A stretch of 64,000 bases of DNA from an uncultured Sediminibacterium sp. GTDB taxonomy: Bacteria; Bacteroidota; Bacteroidia; Chitinophagales; Chitinophagaceae. A program made the position numbers and the translations under genes. Below, in pieces: positions 8,994 to 16,853 of this stretch (within the stretch, counting starts at the first letter, position 1; each line of letters opens with the position of its first letter). Location of the stretch: the NCBI RefSeq assembly GCF_946481145.1, contig NZ_CAMLMJ010000017.1, positions 32,442 to 96,441 of the forward strand, written 5' to 3'. The notes beneath the pieces were generated by a model. It searched no databases. It had not been told where the DNA came from and saw nothing but the letters and a program-made list of their open reading frames with translations.

Positions 8994-11462
8994 ATGAGAG
9001 CAAAGTTTACACTATTACTTTTTTTACTTGCCTTGGGCAGCATTTCCTTCGCCCAATCTGGCAATATCATTTCCGGCATCATCCAGGATGATCAGGGCAA
9101 AAAAATAGCTTCGGCGACTGTTTCTTTGCTCCAGCAAAAGGATTCAGTATTGGTTAAACTAGCCGTTAGTAATGAAAACGGTCTTTACGAATTCATCAAT
9201 ATAAAACCAGGTAATTACCTGGTATCGGTTCAACTGGTAGGATATGGCAAAAAAATGTCTGCCCCTTTTTCGGTTACCAATAATCCGTTTACCCTTCCAA
9301 TCATTTCGCTTGAACCTTCTGCAAAAGCAATGAGCGAAGTTACAGTTACCGCCAAAAAGCCCTTTGTAGAAACAAAAATCGATAGAACAGTCATCAATGT
9401 TGAAGCATCCCCTACAAGTGCAGGTTCAAGTGCATTGGAGATATTGGAAAAATCACCAGGGGTTAGCGTAAGCAACGAAGGCAATATTAGTTTAAGAGGA
9501 AAAGCAGGCGTTATCGTTATGCTGGATGGTAAACCGACTTATATGTCTGCCACCGACCTCGCTAATTTATTACGCAATATGCCCGCTGCTGAACTTGATG
9601 TAGTGGAAATTATGACCAACCCTTCTGCCCGATACGATGCAGCAGGCAACTCAGGCATTATAAATATCAAAACCAAAAAAGGACGCAGTAACGGTTTTAA
9701 TGGTACGCTTACCTTGGGTGCAACGGCTTCTCTATTTAAACCAGCATCTGCCTTATATGTTATTCCAAAATCACAAAACAGTTTTACGTTTAACTATAAG
9801 CATAATAAAATCAATTTCTTTGGCAGCTACCTGCCTAACTTCTTCAGAGGACGTCAAACACTTAGTATTGAGCGCAACTTCTACAATGCTATGGGTAATA
9901 AAGATGGCTCTTCAGATCTGGTTACCCGTTTTAAATTTGGCAATTTCAATCAAACCCTTCGTCTTGGTCTTGATTACCAGCCAAACAAAAAAAATATATT
10001 CGGCGTAGTTATGAGTGGGTTTGCTTTTGAAGGAAGACCGACACCTACCAGTTCTTCCGTTATAAAAGACAATAATGGGACCGTTCTTTCCACACTTTTA
10101 TCCAACACGAAAAATATTTCCAGTTTTAAAAACTTTACCGGCAACCTTAACTGGAAACATAGTTTCGATTCTACTGGGAAAGAATTAACCACAGATATTG
10201 ATTATGTAGTGTACAATAACACTTCCGATTTATTACTTACCACAGATGTTTATAATGGAAGTGGCAACCCAGTAGGTTCAAGTATTTTATTAAATGGTCA
10301 CCTCCCTTCTTTAATCAATATCTGGTCATTCAAATCAGATTATGTGCAACCCTACAAAGGAGGTCGATTTGAAGCAGGGGTAAAAAGTAGTATCGTTGAA
10401 AACGATAATGAAGTAAATTATAACCGCCAACTACCTGATAAAAGCTGGATTCCGGATAATCGATCCAATCATTTTATTTACAAGGAGAATATTAATGCGG
10501 TATATGTAAATGCAAATAAACAATGGGGTAAATGGAGTATACAAACAGGTTTACGATTGGAAAATACCATAGCGAAAGGTCGTCAGGTTTCCAATGATTC
10601 AAGCTTTAAAAGAAATTTTACCAATCTTTTTCCAAGCGTATTCATCAGTTATGCATTTAATAAACAAAACCAACTAACCGCATCTTACAGCAGGCGAATA
10701 ACCAGACCTAATTACCAGGACCTGAATCCTTTTACCTTCTTCCTCGATTCACTTACTTATCGTGTCGGTAACCCATACCTATTACCGCAGTTTACCCATA
10801 ATGTTGAATTAAGCTACGCATTCAAATCGAAGTTTATTTTTACACTTGCGGCTAACACCACCAATAATGTCATCTCACAAATATTACGGCAGAATTCATC
10901 AGAGAAAATCACTTACAATACCTCAGAGAACATCGCAAAATTCGATAACCTGAGTTTATCGGTTACTGCCCCCGCAAGGTTCAGTTCCTGGTGGAATGCC
11001 AATTTCTTTGCTACCGTTTTCAATAACCATTATAAAGGCATCTACAATAACGACCCCATCGATATTTCCTTTACTTCTTTTAATGTAAATATTACCAACA
11101 GTTTTGTATTGAGTAAAGCAAAAGGTTTGAATGCAGAACTAAGTGGTTTTTACCGGCATAAAACAGTAGATCAATTGGCCGTATTCAACCCGGTATATAT
11201 GATGAGTATTGGTTTACAAAAGCAGGTTATGCAAGGCAAGGGAACGCTGAGAATGAATATCCGCGACCCATTTGCCTGGCAGAAATTCAAAGCAACCGTT
11301 AAGTATAGCGATGTGGATGTTAGCACAATAGCCATCCCTGATGCCAGACAGATTACGGTAACATTTGCTTATCGTTTTGGAAAGAATACCCCCGGCTCAC
11401 AACCCCGTCGCAGAACCAGCGGCTCTCAGGAAGAGCAGAGCCGCGTGGGCGGCGGGAACTAG
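8994..11462 (+). CDS. Outer-membrane beta-barrel protein with carboxypeptidase-like N-domain
   Basis: 822 residues from the ATG at 8994; the frame also opens at 8973 (seven residues earlier), but the later start gives the cleaner signal peptide (MRAKFTLLLFLLALGSISFA). A CarboxypepD_reg-like domain (about 25-105) precedes a plug-like region (KPFVETKIDRTVINVE, VMLDGKPTYMS) and a barrel of the OMP_b-brl_3 type. It is TonB-receptor-like but probably not a classical siderophore receptor. After the last strand (VTFAYRFGK) there is an Arg/Gly-rich tail of about 30 residues. It is a paralogue of the barrel protein at 33393-35801: both share the phrase SPSARYDAAGNSGIINIKTK or a close variant. Substrate unknown. 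Confidence 0.85.
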   Translation: MRAKFTLLLFLLALGSISFAQSGNIISGIIQDDQGKKIASATVSLLQQKDSVLVKLAVSNENGLYEFINIKPGNYLVSVQLVGYGKKMSAPFSVTNNPFTLPIISLEPSAKAMSEVTVTAKKPFVETKIDRTVINVEASPTSAGSSALEILEKSPGVSVSNEGNISLRGKAGVIVMLDGKPTYMSATDLANLLRNMPAAELDVVEIMTNPSARYDAAGNSGIINIKTKKGRSNGFNGTLTLGATASLFKPASALYVIPKSQNSFTFNYKHNKINFFGSYLPNFFRGRQTLSIERNFYNAMGNKDGSSDLVTRFKFGNFNQTLRLGLDYQPNKKNIFGVVMSGFAFEGRPTPTSSSVIKDNNGTVLSTLLSNTKNISSFKNFTGNLNWKHSFDSTGKELTTDIDYVVYNNTSDLLLTTDVYNGSGNPVGSSILLNGHLPSLINIWSFKSDYVQPYKGGRFEAGVKSSIVENDNEVNYNRQLPDKSWIPDNRSNHFIYKENINAVYVNANKQWGKWSIQTGLRLENTIAKGRQVSNDSSFKRNFTNLFPSVFISYAFNKQNQLTASYSRRITRPNYQDLNPFTFFLDSLTYRVGNPYLLPQFTHNVELSYAFKSKFIFTLAANTTNNVISQILRQNSSEKITYNTSENIAKFDNLSLSVTAPARFSSWWNANFFATVFNNHYKGIYNNDPIDISFTSFNVNITNSFVLSKAKGLNAELSGFYRHKTVDQLAVFNPVYMMSIGLQKQVMQGKGTLRMNIRDPFAWQKFKATVKYSDVDVSTIAIPDARQITVTFAYRFGKNTPGSQPRRRTSGSQEEQSRVGGGN

Positions 11463-11470
11463 AAGGAGGA

Positions 11471-11496
11471 ATTTTGATTTTTTGATCTTTGATTTT
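11471..11496. repeat. Word repeat, TTTGATCTTTGATTT family
   Basis: ATTTTGATTTTTTGATCTTTG and adjoining bases lie 9 bp after the stop of the barrel gene. It is the same word set as at 6174 and 38769 but lacks an obvious opposite arm nearby. The rest of 11497-11650 holds no gene. Confidence 0.55.
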
Positions 11497-11650
11497 AGGT
11501 GATGTAGAATTGGGGAAGGCGGATAGTATTATTTTATAGTATAATTAGCTAAAAGCAGGTACTTTTCGGCCGACTTTGTTATAAAATTTAATTGGCATGC
11601 TCCCTCATTTATTCCAATAATAGCAGAAAACCTAAAACAGGCACAATCAA

Positions 11651-11683
11651 GGCTTGCGGCTTGCAGCTTGAAGCTAGCAGCAA
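11651..11683. repeat. GCTTGCGGCTTGCAGCTTG word repeat
   Basis: Imperfect repeats of the word GCTTG(C/A)(G/A)G, ending in GAAGCTAGCAGC, which pairs with the earlier GCTTGCAGCTTG. A shorter relative (TGCTTGCTATCTGCTTG) occurs near 6310. It directly precedes a classical terminator hairpin. Confidence 0.45.
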
Positions 11684-11720
11684 CCAAAACCCCGGCAGAT
11701 TGCCGGGGTTTTGGTTTTTA
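11684..11720 (+). terminator. Rho-independent terminator
   Basis: CCAAAACCCCGGCA and TGCCGGGGTTTTGG form a 14-bp GC-rich stem with a three-base loop, followed by TTTTT. It could serve the barrel gene upstream, although 220 bp separate them. Confidence 0.8.
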
Positions 11721-11801
11721 GGATTTTAGCCTTTTTTTCACAGGTTGGAGGCTACGTGGCCTTATTCTTGCGTGTCTAACAAACAAGCAAATAAACCCAA
11801 C

Positions 11802-12110
11802 ATGCATCATTACACATTACAAACCCGTTTTGTTACCCAGCAATCAAAGGGTAATAACCTGTTAAACATCCTTACTAGTCTATACAATAAAATGGCCTAT
11901 GTACATGGGTGCCATCTATACATCATTAACCAGGATGCCGAAAACGGTGACCAGATTTTTGTAACCGAATTATGGGACTCCCCTGAAAGCCACCAAAAAT
12001 CTCAATCACTCAAAGACTTTCAGGAAGCCCTCTCCCAAGCCAGCCCTCTCCTGGCCGTTGAACCAGAAAGAAAAGTGCTTAAAGCGGTTGCAGGGAAAGG
12101 GCTTTTGTAA
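11802..12110 (+). CDS. ABM-domain (putative quinol monooxygenase) protein
   Basis: 102 residues from the ATG at 11802; a longer frame from 11745 adds 19 residues without homology-like character. The pattern HHYTLQTRFVTQQSKGNNLL, a central HIS-rich segment (YVHGCHLYIIN) and FVTELWDSPESHQKSQSL is typical of the dimeric ferredoxin-like antibiotic biosynthesis monooxygenase fold. Members oxidise quinols or haem without cofactors, but many have unknown substrates. It stands alone between a terminator and a hairpin. Confidence 0.75.
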   Translation: MHHYTLQTRFVTQQSKGNNLLNILTSLYNKMAYVHGCHLYIINQDAENGDQIFVTELWDSPESHQKSQSLKDFQEALSQASPLLAVEPERKVLKAVAGKGLL

Positions 12111-12114
12111 ATAA

Positions 12115-12192
12115 GGAACAGAGAAATAAGGAATAAGAAATAAGAAAGGTTTATCCTATTTCCTTATTTCTTATTCCTTATTTCTCTGTTCC
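12115..12192. repeat. Perfect 30-bp inverted repeat, GGAATAAGAAATAAG family
   Basis: The left arm 12115-12144 and right arm 12163-12192 are exact reverse complements over 30 bases with an 18-base loop. The arms consist of the words GGAACAGAGAAATAAG and GAATAAGAAATAAG. The element begins 4 bp after the stop codon of the ABM gene and ends 24 bp before trmB on the same strand. The strong stem would terminate transcription or protect a 3' end, but has no GC-rich core or T-tract. Confidence 0.85.
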
Positions 12193-12216
12193 ACTGTTTC
12201 TTATCTTTGCTTTCTC

Positions 12217-12921
12217 ATGGGACAGAAAAAATTGATTCGATTTGAAGCTATTAAGGGCTTCGACAATGTGCTGGAATATCCTGAAAACATGCAGGGCAAA
12301 TGGAAGGATTTCTTTAAGAATGAAAATCCGATTACCCTTGAGTTGGCCTGCGGTAAGGGGGAATATGCTGTTGGATTAGGGCGCATGTATGCCGAACGCA
12401 ATTTTATTGGTATTGACATAAAAGGCAACCGTATTTGGAGAGGTGCTAAAACAGCTATAGATGAGGGGCTGTCCAATGTGGCTTTCATACGGTCACATAT
12501 GGATAAAATCACCAACTATTTTGCCCCGGGTGAGGTATCAGAAATATGGATCACCTTCCCCGACCCTCAACTGAGGATTTCAAGGGCAAAGAAAAGATTG
12601 ACACACCCCAAGTTTCTCAGGCTCTATCAACAAATATTAACCAGCGATGGATTGGTACATCTTAAGACAGATAGTCCAGACCTCTACCAATTTACCTTAC
12701 TGGTTATTGAACTGTACGGATTAGAACTGGTTGAGCAATCGGACAATATACATACTCAATCAAACATCAAACCCGAATTACTGATTAAAACACACTACGA
12801 AGGGTTAGACATTGCCCAAAGCAATCGCATTCATTACCTCTGTTTCAAACTAAACAAGGATTTACCTGTTAGTATTGATGAAACCCTAAAACAAAGTCTG
12901 CGTGAACCATCCCTTGATTGA
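12217..12921 (+). CDS. trmB: tRNA (guanine(46)-N7)-methyltransferase
   Basis: SAM-dependent methyltransferase of 234 residues that forms m7G46 in the variable loop of tRNAs. The SAM-binding motif ELACGKGEYAVGLG (about 44-57), NFIGIDIKGNR, and the family signature WITFPDPQLRISRAKKRL (about 109-126) are clear. The start is close behind the 30-bp hairpin. The last 20 bp overlap the start of a DUF5522 gene. Housekeeping enzyme, cytoplasmic. Confidence 0.95.
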   Translation: MGQKKLIRFEAIKGFDNVLEYPENMQGKWKDFFKNENPITLELACGKGEYAVGLGRMYAERNFIGIDIKGNRIWRGAKTAIDEGLSNVAFIRSHMDKITNYFAPGEVSEIWITFPDPQLRISRAKKRLTHPKFLRLYQQILTSDGLVHLKTDSPDLYQFTLLVIELYGLELVEQSDNIHTQSNIKPELLIKTHYEGLDIAQSNRIHYLCFKLNKDLPVSIDETLKQSLREPSLD

Positions 12922-13099
12922 AGGACAAGATTTTTATTATGATGAAAATGGTTATGTAGTATTTACAGAAGCCTATCATATTGCCAAAGGCTATTGCTGC
13001 GGACATGGATGCAGGCATTGCCCTTTTGATTATGAATCTGTTCCTGAGCCACGCAGGACAGAATTAATGGAGCAGAAAAAAATGAAGGCCTCCAGTTAA
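12902..13099 (+). CDS. DUF5522 small Cys-rich protein
   Basis: 65 residues, matching what I know of DUF5522: EGQDFYYDENGYVVFTEAYH followed by GYCCGHGCRHCPFDY. The four cysteines in CCxxxCxxC, with the histidines, suggest metal binding. Function unknown; the family is common in Bacteroidota and related groups. It overlaps trmB by 20 bp, so it is probably translated together with it. Confidence 0.85.
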   Translation: MNHPLIEGQDFYYDENGYVVFTEAYHIAKGYCCGHGCRHCPFDYESVPEPRRTELMEQKKMKASS

Positions 13100-13177
13100 A
13101 CCCAACATTTACTTTGTTATGATATTCAATGAAGCCCCACATGTTTGCAGAGCTTCATTGATTAAGGTTCATATACT

Positions 13178-13879
13178 TTACTTACTCCATGCCTTAAATA
13201 TCTTTTCCATTTTATCTTTTGATGTTACTTCTCCAAAAAATAGTTCTGACTCATAAAAGATATTTCTCAAATTACCCAAGTAATAAGTGACTGTTTTTAT
13301 ATGAGGACACCCCATTTCATCACTCAAATTTTTACTAAACTCGAAATCAGATCTGGGATTGTTACAATTAAAAAAAGCATCAAACACAAGGTCATTTACT
13401 CCTAGACGCATTACACATCTTTCTCGTTTATACAATATATTGTTAACCATTGTATCTGCAAGTCTAATTTTCGAATCATATTTGATGTTAAAATTCTTTG
13501 TAAAATCTCGCCATGGCCTCCTAACAGTAGTATCACTAAACGAAAATTCCTTTTTTATCGTAGCAGTGTCAGATAATGAGCCGTATTCACGCACTATCTT
13601 TTTATCGAAATTAAAAAAGACAAATTTATCTACAACAATCTTTGTTTGTGTAGAAGTATCATCCTCATGAACTACAATTTTAGCTACTGTTTCAATTATA
13701 TTATTTCCTGATTTCCAGTATTCATCCTTTGTAGTAAATACAGGTATTTTATTCATCGAGTCTCCTGTATACTGGTTATGAATCATAAAAGCATATTCGA
13801 TGGTTTTATCGTCCGCTTTTCGATTACTACAAGCAAATAAAAGCAGCAATACTTCGAATAGAACAATTTGAATTTTCAT
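13178..13879 (-). CDS. Lipoprotein of unknown function
   Basis: 233 residues with an N-terminal lipoprotein signal (MKIQIVLFEVLLLLFACSNR, lipid Cys at about 17). The rest is Lys/Asp-rich with alternating strands (KIVVDKFVFFNFDKKIVREYG) and two late cysteines (CNNPRSDF, MGCPHIKTV) plus one in RCVMRLG. No family recognised. It lies 10 bp after a small 54-residue exported frame in the same direction. GC content is visibly lower than in its neighbours, as in the 500 bp upstream, which may mark acquired DNA. Confidence 0.7.
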   Translation of the reverse strand: MKIQIVLFEVLLLLFACSNRKADDKTIEYAFMIHNQYTGDSMNKIPVFTTKDEYWKSGNNIIETVAKIVVHEDDTSTQTKIVVDKFVFFNFDKKIVREYGSLSDTATIKKEFSFSDTTVRRPWRDFTKNFNIKYDSKIRLADTMVNNILYKRERCVMRLGVNDLVFDAFFNCNNPRSDFEFSKNLSDEMGCPHIKTVTYYLGNLRNIFYESELFFGEVTSKDKMEKIFKAWSK

Positions 13880-13889
13880 GCCATTAAAA

Positions 13890-14054
13890 TCAGTTAGGGA
13901 ATATTGATGAATATGTAAAATTTTGTGTTTTATCTATAACTTTTGGAGTAGGTTTATTTGTAAATACAAACTGTCCTTTTAAATGTGAAGAAGCATTACT
14001 ATTAGTTGAACCAGCACCCATAAAAAGTACAATACAACATGTAATCTTTTTCAT
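13890..14054 (-). CDS. Small exported protein, 54 residues
   Basis: A short frame found by reading the minus strand: MKKITCCIVLFMGAGS, then about 35 polar residues ending in FTYSSIFPN and TGA. The N-terminus is a plausible signal peptide or lipoprotein signal (C6/C7 are early for a lipobox). The stop is 10 bp before the start of the lipoprotein gene, so the two may form an operon. No homologue recognised; codon use is AT-rich like the neighbour. Confidence 0.45.
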   Translation of the reverse strand: MKKITCCIVLFMGAGSTNSNASSHLKGQFVFTNKPTPKVIDKTQNFTYSSIFPN

Positions 14055-14373
14055 AAATGTGAGTTAAGGTTTATTAAAAAAGGGATTCATCTAACAATAA
14101 ATAGCTCGCTACATCAAGAAAATGTGACAATACATAAGTATTGTACAATATCAATATTGCTGTGTCGTGGGGGAATAAATATTGGGGGGACAGAATGAAT
14201 ATATGAATTTAATTCCCTAAATAAATATATAGTACCCAAATTTTATAAAGATTTTTAATATTCTTGGCTAAAAGGAAATTCCTTTTTATAATACCTTGAA
14301 AATGAATAAGTACTTTCGGTAGATGCTACTCTAGCATTTATCAAAAACTTAAATTGACTTATAATTTTTAACA
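14055..14373. other. AT-rich non-coding region
   Basis: About 320 bp between divergent genes, strongly AT-rich. No RNA gene or repeat of the word families is visible. It should hold the promoter of the small exported protein (minus) and of the alkyltransferase-like gene (plus). Confidence 0.5.
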
Positions 14374-14760
14374 GTGCCTTCTAAAAAACCAACCGAAAAA
14401 CCCAGATCAGTTTTACCTTCTGGCAATAAAGATTATTCCTTTTTTGAACAGGTTTATGATGTGGTTCGTCTGATACCCAAAGGACGTGTTACTTCTTATG
14501 GAGCCATCGCCGCATATCTTGGCACCAGAATGAGCGCCCGCATGGTAGGCTGGGCAATGAATGGTGCCCATAATGTGAAGCCCAAAGTACCAGCACATCG
14601 TGTAGTAAACAGAAATGGTATGCTAAGCGGAAAAGCACATTTCGCCACTCCAACAAAAATGGAAGAACTGCTGGCAAAAGAAAAAGTCTATGTAAAAGAA
14701 GATGTGATTGTAGACTTTAAAACAAAGTTTTGGGATCCGGGGGAGAATTTGAAAATTTGA
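14374..14760 (+). CDS. Alkyltransferase-like (ATL) DNA-binding protein
   Basis: 128 residues, GTG start. It has the MGMT C-terminal domain: YDVVRLIPKGRVTSYGAIAA, then the helix-turn-helix ARMVGWAMNGA with the intercalating Arg (R56), then PAHRVVNRNG. The methyl-accepting Cys of the PCHRV motif is Ala (A74), so it cannot repair by suicide transfer. ATL proteins bind O6-alkylguanine and recruit nucleotide excision repair. The final residues ENLKI and the stop are encoded by the first word (GAATTTGAAAATTTGA) of the hairpin that follows. Confidence 0.9.
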   Translation: MPSKKPTEKPRSVLPSGNKDYSFFEQVYDVVRLIPKGRVTSYGAIAAYLGTRMSARMVGWAMNGAHNVKPKVPAHRVVNRNGMLSGKAHFATPTKMEELLAKEKVYVKEDVIVDFKTKFWDPGENLKI

Positions 14761-14826
14761 AAATGAGTTAATTTGAAAATGAGTTATTCTTTCATTTTCA
14801 AATTTTCAAATTAACTCATTCTCAAA
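14745..14826. repeat. Word-hairpin element, TTTGAAAA family, between convergent genes
   Basis: The left half is GAATTTGAAAATTTGAAAATG, AGTTAATTTGAAAATGAG; the right half is the near-perfect reverse complement (CATTTTCAAATTTTCAAATT, AACTCATTCTCAAATT). It contains the stop codon of the ATL gene and abuts the stop of the DUF420 gene on the other strand, so it occupies the whole gap. It probably ends both transcripts. Confidence 0.8.
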
Positions 14827-15411
14827 TTAAAGGTAATACGGTTTGATCATAAAGTAAACCACCGGCCCAGTTACAGCTACGTAGAACCAAAGCGGCCAGG
14901 TTATTTTTGCAATTTTTTTGTGTTGTGCATATTCTCCGGTGAGTCCGCGGTAGGCTGTAAATAGAATAAACGGTAAAATGATGGCTGCAAGGAAAATATG
15001 TGTGATCAGGATAATAAAGTAAACCATCCTCATTCCGCCTACTGCAAGCTTCTCTGCTTCACTGACTAAACCATCATGATCAGCATCGCCGAATTTAGCT
15101 TCACCGGCTAATAAATGATGTAGTATATAAGATACCAGAAAAGCAATAGATAAAAGCAAAGCGACCATCATAATTCTTTTATGTGCCGCATATTTTTTTT
15201 GTTTTACCATTACCAGTGCTGCTACCAGTAATACTGCAATAATTGCATTGATGAATGCATTGATAGTGGCGAATATATGTACATCGAAATTCAGGTTTAC
15301 ATCAAGTTTTACCTTGCCGAGTACAACAACTGCAGTAAATACTACAACAGAAAAGATGGCGATCAGCCAGCGGGCTTGTTTGTCGTTTTTGGGGAGTGAG
15401 GGTTGGAGCAT
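14827..15411 (-). CDS. DUF420 membrane protein with an EF-hand-like loop
   Basis: 194 residues from the ATG at 15411. A longer frame from 15450 would draw its first 13 codons from a repeat element, so I reject that start. Five hydrophobic helices (about 15-32, 45-69, 79-101, 127-152 and 171-190), with conserved His in HIFATINAF, HHLL and THIFLAA, fit DUF420, a family linked to haem-copper oxidase biogenesis. Between helices 3 and 4 lies DADHDGLVSEAE (109-120), which matches the canonical 12-residue EF-hand loop (D1, D3, D5, G6, E12), suggesting calcium binding. Last gene of the oxidase cluster, 53 bp after SCO. Confidence 0.85.
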   Translation of the reverse strand: MLQPSLPKNDKQARWLIAIFSVVVFTAVVVLGKVKLDVNLNFDVHIFATINAFINAIIAVLLVAALVMVKQKKYAAHKRIMMVALLLSIAFLVSYILHHLLAGEAKFGDADHDGLVSEAEKLAVGGMRMVYFIILITHIFLAAIILPFILFTAYRGLTGEYAQHKKIAKITWPLWFYVAVTGPVVYFMIKPYYL

Positions 15412-15426
15412 GTTTTTCAATTTATT

Positions 15427-15457
15427 GCCACTGAGAACACTGAATGACACTGAAATG
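15427..15457. repeat. CACTGAAT word repeat upstream of DUF420
   Basis: GCCACTGAGAACACTGAATG and ACACTGAAATG: three variants of the word CACTGA(A/G). The same word occurs at 31474 in a full hairpin. It lies between the SCO stop and the DUF420 start. Confidence 0.55.
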
Positions 15458-15464
15458 TTTATAG

Positions 15465-16277
15465 TTACCCGTTTATTTTTCTGCGCTTACGCATATATAA
15501 TACAAAGAAAATTACCAGCATTACAATGATCAGCCATAACCAGCTCAGGTCTATGATCTGCATGAATACCGTGCTTTTCTTTTTGTCATCTTTTTCAAGC
15601 ATCAACAATCCGATATCCCTTGCCAGTTTCGATAGAGAAGAAGAATCAAGTCCATTGTAATAACCTCTCACATAACGATCCTTATCAAGCAATACAAAAC
15701 GGGTGGTATGCACGAAATCGGGGCTGATGGGTTCTTCACTGAACTTGTCTACTTTCAGTTCCTGAAAAGCAAACTGGTAGATTGAATCTTTGTTGCCGGT
15801 TAACATCCACCAGTTATCGTGGTTTACGCCAAAACGATCTGCATAATTTTTCAGTACCGGAACAGAGTCATGTTCCGGATCTACTGTAAACGATACGAAT
15901 TGTACAATGGATGTATCGATTTTCTTTCTCACATCACCACCCCTCAGGAATGACTGTTGTAGTTTCACCATGTTCCTGGTTAATCCTGGACAGATACTCC
16001 TGCAACTGGTGAAGAAGAAATCGACCACCATTATCTTTCCCTGCTTATCGTAAAGACTCACTGAATCTCCCAACTGATTATGCAGACTGATATTGGCTGT
16101 CTTATGCCATATACTGTCTGTAATCATTTTACCATTCTCTACACGAGTTACCACGGTATCGAGCAGGTATTTGCGTGGCATATCTACTGCATGCTCACTG
16201 GAGTATTTGAGAATGATGTAACAGAATACCGGAATAAAAACCGCCACCATCAAACCCAGTATCGCTTTCTTGTTCAT
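15465..16277 (-). CDS. SCO1/SenC-family copper chaperone
   Basis: 270 residues from the ATG at 16277; the longer frame from 16325 starts inside a terminator stem and is unlikely. N-terminal membrane helix (about 5-23), then a thioredoxin-like domain with the copper ligands C92 and C96 (FTSCRSICPGL) and the distal His in FVHTTRF. It has an extra C-terminal membrane helix (IDLSWLWLIIVMLVIFFVLY), which SCO proteins usually lack. It should deliver copper to the CuA site of oxidase subunit II, coded in the same cluster. Confidence 0.92.
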   Translation of the reverse strand: MNKKAILGLMVAVFIPVFCYIILKYSSEHAVDMPRKYLLDTVVTRVENGKMITDSIWHKTANISLHNQLGDSVSLYDKQGKIMVVDFFFTSCRSICPGLTRNMVKLQQSFLRGGDVRKKIDTSIVQFVSFTVDPEHDSVPVLKNYADRFGVNHDNWWMLTGNKDSIYQFAFQELKVDKFSEEPISPDFVHTTRFVLLDKDRYVRGYYNGLDSSSLSKLARDIGLLMLEKDDKKKSTVFMQIIDLSWLWLIIVMLVIFFVLYMRKRRKING

Positions 16278-16290
16278 ATTCGGAGGGTAT

Positions 16291-16321
16291 AAAAAAACCA
16301 TCGCCACATAAGCGATGGTTT
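16291..16321 (-). terminator. Terminator after the oxidase subunit IV gene
   Basis: On the minus strand the stem AACCATCGC/GCGATGGTT (loop of seven) is followed by a run of T. It separates subunit IV from SCO, so SCO and DUF420 need read-through or their own promoter. Confidence 0.8.
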
Positions 16322-16351
16322 CCAATTAAATTTTATATCTGAGGAATGATC

Positions 16352-16822
16352 TTAGTGTTTGTTTTCCACCGCTTCTTTGGTCTCATGTGTTGTATCGGTA
16401 CCATGTGTACCTGTTGCAGCATCATGAGAACTGCCATGTTCTTTCTTTTCTACTTTAATGGTACTCTGTTCCTTAAAATAAGGATCATAAGTATTACGCA
16501 GGTTTCTGAATGAGTTACCATCTGAAAGGAAGGCGATGATAAACCATACAAATAATGCCAATGGCACTACGATGGTCATGATAAGATTTTTGATCTCATG
16601 TTTCAGGTGCATGAAATAACCTACAATGTAAAATGCTTTAGCCAGCATCAGAATAATGATGGCGCCTTTAATGGCCATACGTAATCCTTCATTTTCCATA
16701 CCAATCATCCAGAAACCGAGTACCAGTTCAATGATGGTTAATACAGAGAGGATGATGGTAACTTTTTTTATTTCTGAAGTACCGCCGCCATGTGTTTCTT
16801 CGTGACCTACTGTATGTGACAT
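16352..16822 (-). CDS. Cytochrome c oxidase subunit IV family protein
   Basis: 156 residues with three hydrophobic helices (about 22-44, 51-72 and 79-101) of the prokaryotic COX IV type, with FYIVGYFMHLKHEIKN in the second and third. The tail after residue 115 is polar and rich in His, Lys and Thr (HGSSHDAATGTHGTDTTHET), which may bind copper or just be a linker. It stabilises the oxidase complex in the inner membrane. 31 bp after subunit III. Confidence 0.85.
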   Translation of the reverse strand: MSHTVGHEETHGGGTSEIKKVTIILSVLTIIELVLGFWMIGMENEGLRMAIKGAIIILMLAKAFYIVGYFMHLKHEIKNLIMTIVVPLALFVWFIIAFLSDGNSFRNLRNTYDPYFKEQSTIKVEKKEHGSSHDAATGTHGTDTTHETKEAVENKH

Positions 16823-16853
16823 ATCAATATCTTAATTAAATGAATGAATGTGT

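Noticed and set aside
14374..14760. O6-methylguanine-DNA methyltransferase
   Set aside because: The acceptor Cys of PCHR is Ala, so it is alkyltransferase-like only.
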